Below are positions 12,317 through 12,341 of a stretch of 12,341 nucleotides of DNA, one piece after another. The DNA is taken from positions 1 through 12,341 of the forward strand of contig JAHRAJ010000020.1 in assembly GCA_020027365.1 (NCBI GenBank). Reading direction: 5' to 3'. Under the pieces are notes generated by a model. That model made no database searches. It was not told the DNA's origin and saw nothing but the letters and a program-made list of their open reading frames with translations. This DNA is from Cenarchaeum sp. GTDB taxonomy: Archaea > Thermoproteota > Nitrososphaeria > Nitrososphaerales > Nitrosopumilaceae. Position numbers and translations under genes: made by a program. Every line of letters starts with the position of its first letter. The first letter of the stretch is position 1.

Positions 12317-12341
12317 TGGGGACGGCTACGGGGATTATAAG
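12316..12341 (+). CDS. nuoI: Partial N-terminus, probable nuoI
   Basis: An ATG at 12316-12318 shares its first base with the nuoH stop (TGATG), as at other junctions in this operon. Only eight full codons and two bases are in the window (MGTATGII). Nothing in these residues identifies the protein; the nuoI call (two [4Fe-4S] ferredoxin-like subunit) rests on the usual gene order after nuoH. Confidence 0.5.

Overview
The window looks like chromosomal DNA from a marine ammonia-oxidising archaeon (Thaumarchaeota/Nitrososphaerota) with an unusually GC-rich genome. Cenarchaeum symbiosum or a close relative is the best guess. The reasons are: a split archaeal clamp loader (rfcL); a three-gene biotin-dependent acetyl-CoA/propionyl-CoA carboxylase of the kind used by the thaumarchaeal 3-hydroxypropionate/4-hydroxybutyrate cycle; a complex I-like operon in the order nuoA-B-C-D-H-(I); archaeal TATA boxes about 25-30 nt upstream of the first genes; and GGAGG/GGTGAT ribosome-binding sites inside operons. 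The species assignment is recalled and inferred, not computed.

Layout. Bases 1-106 (minus) hold the start of a small putative zinc-binding protein cut by the window edge. Bases 164-979 (minus) encode an inositol monophosphatase/fructose-1,6-bisphosphatase family enzyme. A 50-bp gap with one centrally placed TATA-like box separates it from a divergent plus-strand cluster: a 371-residue protein I do not recognise (1030-2145), the clamp-loader large subunit rfcL (2151-3356) and a cysteine-rich 104-residue protein (3353-3667). These three are tightly packed or overlapping and are probably co-transcribed.

Bases 3826-7397 hold the carboxylase operon: carboxyltransferase, biotin carboxylase and biotin carrier. 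Together they would carboxylate acetyl-CoA and propionyl-CoA with bicarbonate and ATP, the carbon-fixing step of the autotrophic cycle. The last two genes overlap, and their protein boundary falls where longer acyl-CoA carboxylase alpha subunits have a connecting domain.

A convergent minus-strand peroxiredoxin (7508-7978) follows, with a T-rich terminator just beyond its stop. Its upstream region (7979-8211) is shared with the divergent nuo operon and contains a G-quadruplex-type motif and a perfect TTTATATA box.

Bases 8212-12341 hold nuoA, nuoB, nuoC, nuoD, nuoH and the first nine codons of a probable nuoI. The products form the membrane/quinone-connecting core of a complex I-like enzyme; no NADH-binding module (nuoE/F/G) is seen between these genes. 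Genes from nuoB onward overlap their neighbours by 1-4 nt. NuoC carries a repetitive Ala/Pro/Lys/Asp-rich N-terminal extension encoded by a 39-bp tandem repeat, and NuoA and NuoD differ from bacterial relatives at functionally important positions.

No tRNA, rRNA, CRISPR array, insertion sequence or gene-free stretch above 300 bp was seen. I found no convincing new multi-gene defence or mobile system. The most unusual signals are the NuoC extension, the quinone-site changes, the split carboxylase subunit, the shared divergent TATA box and the G-rich motif.
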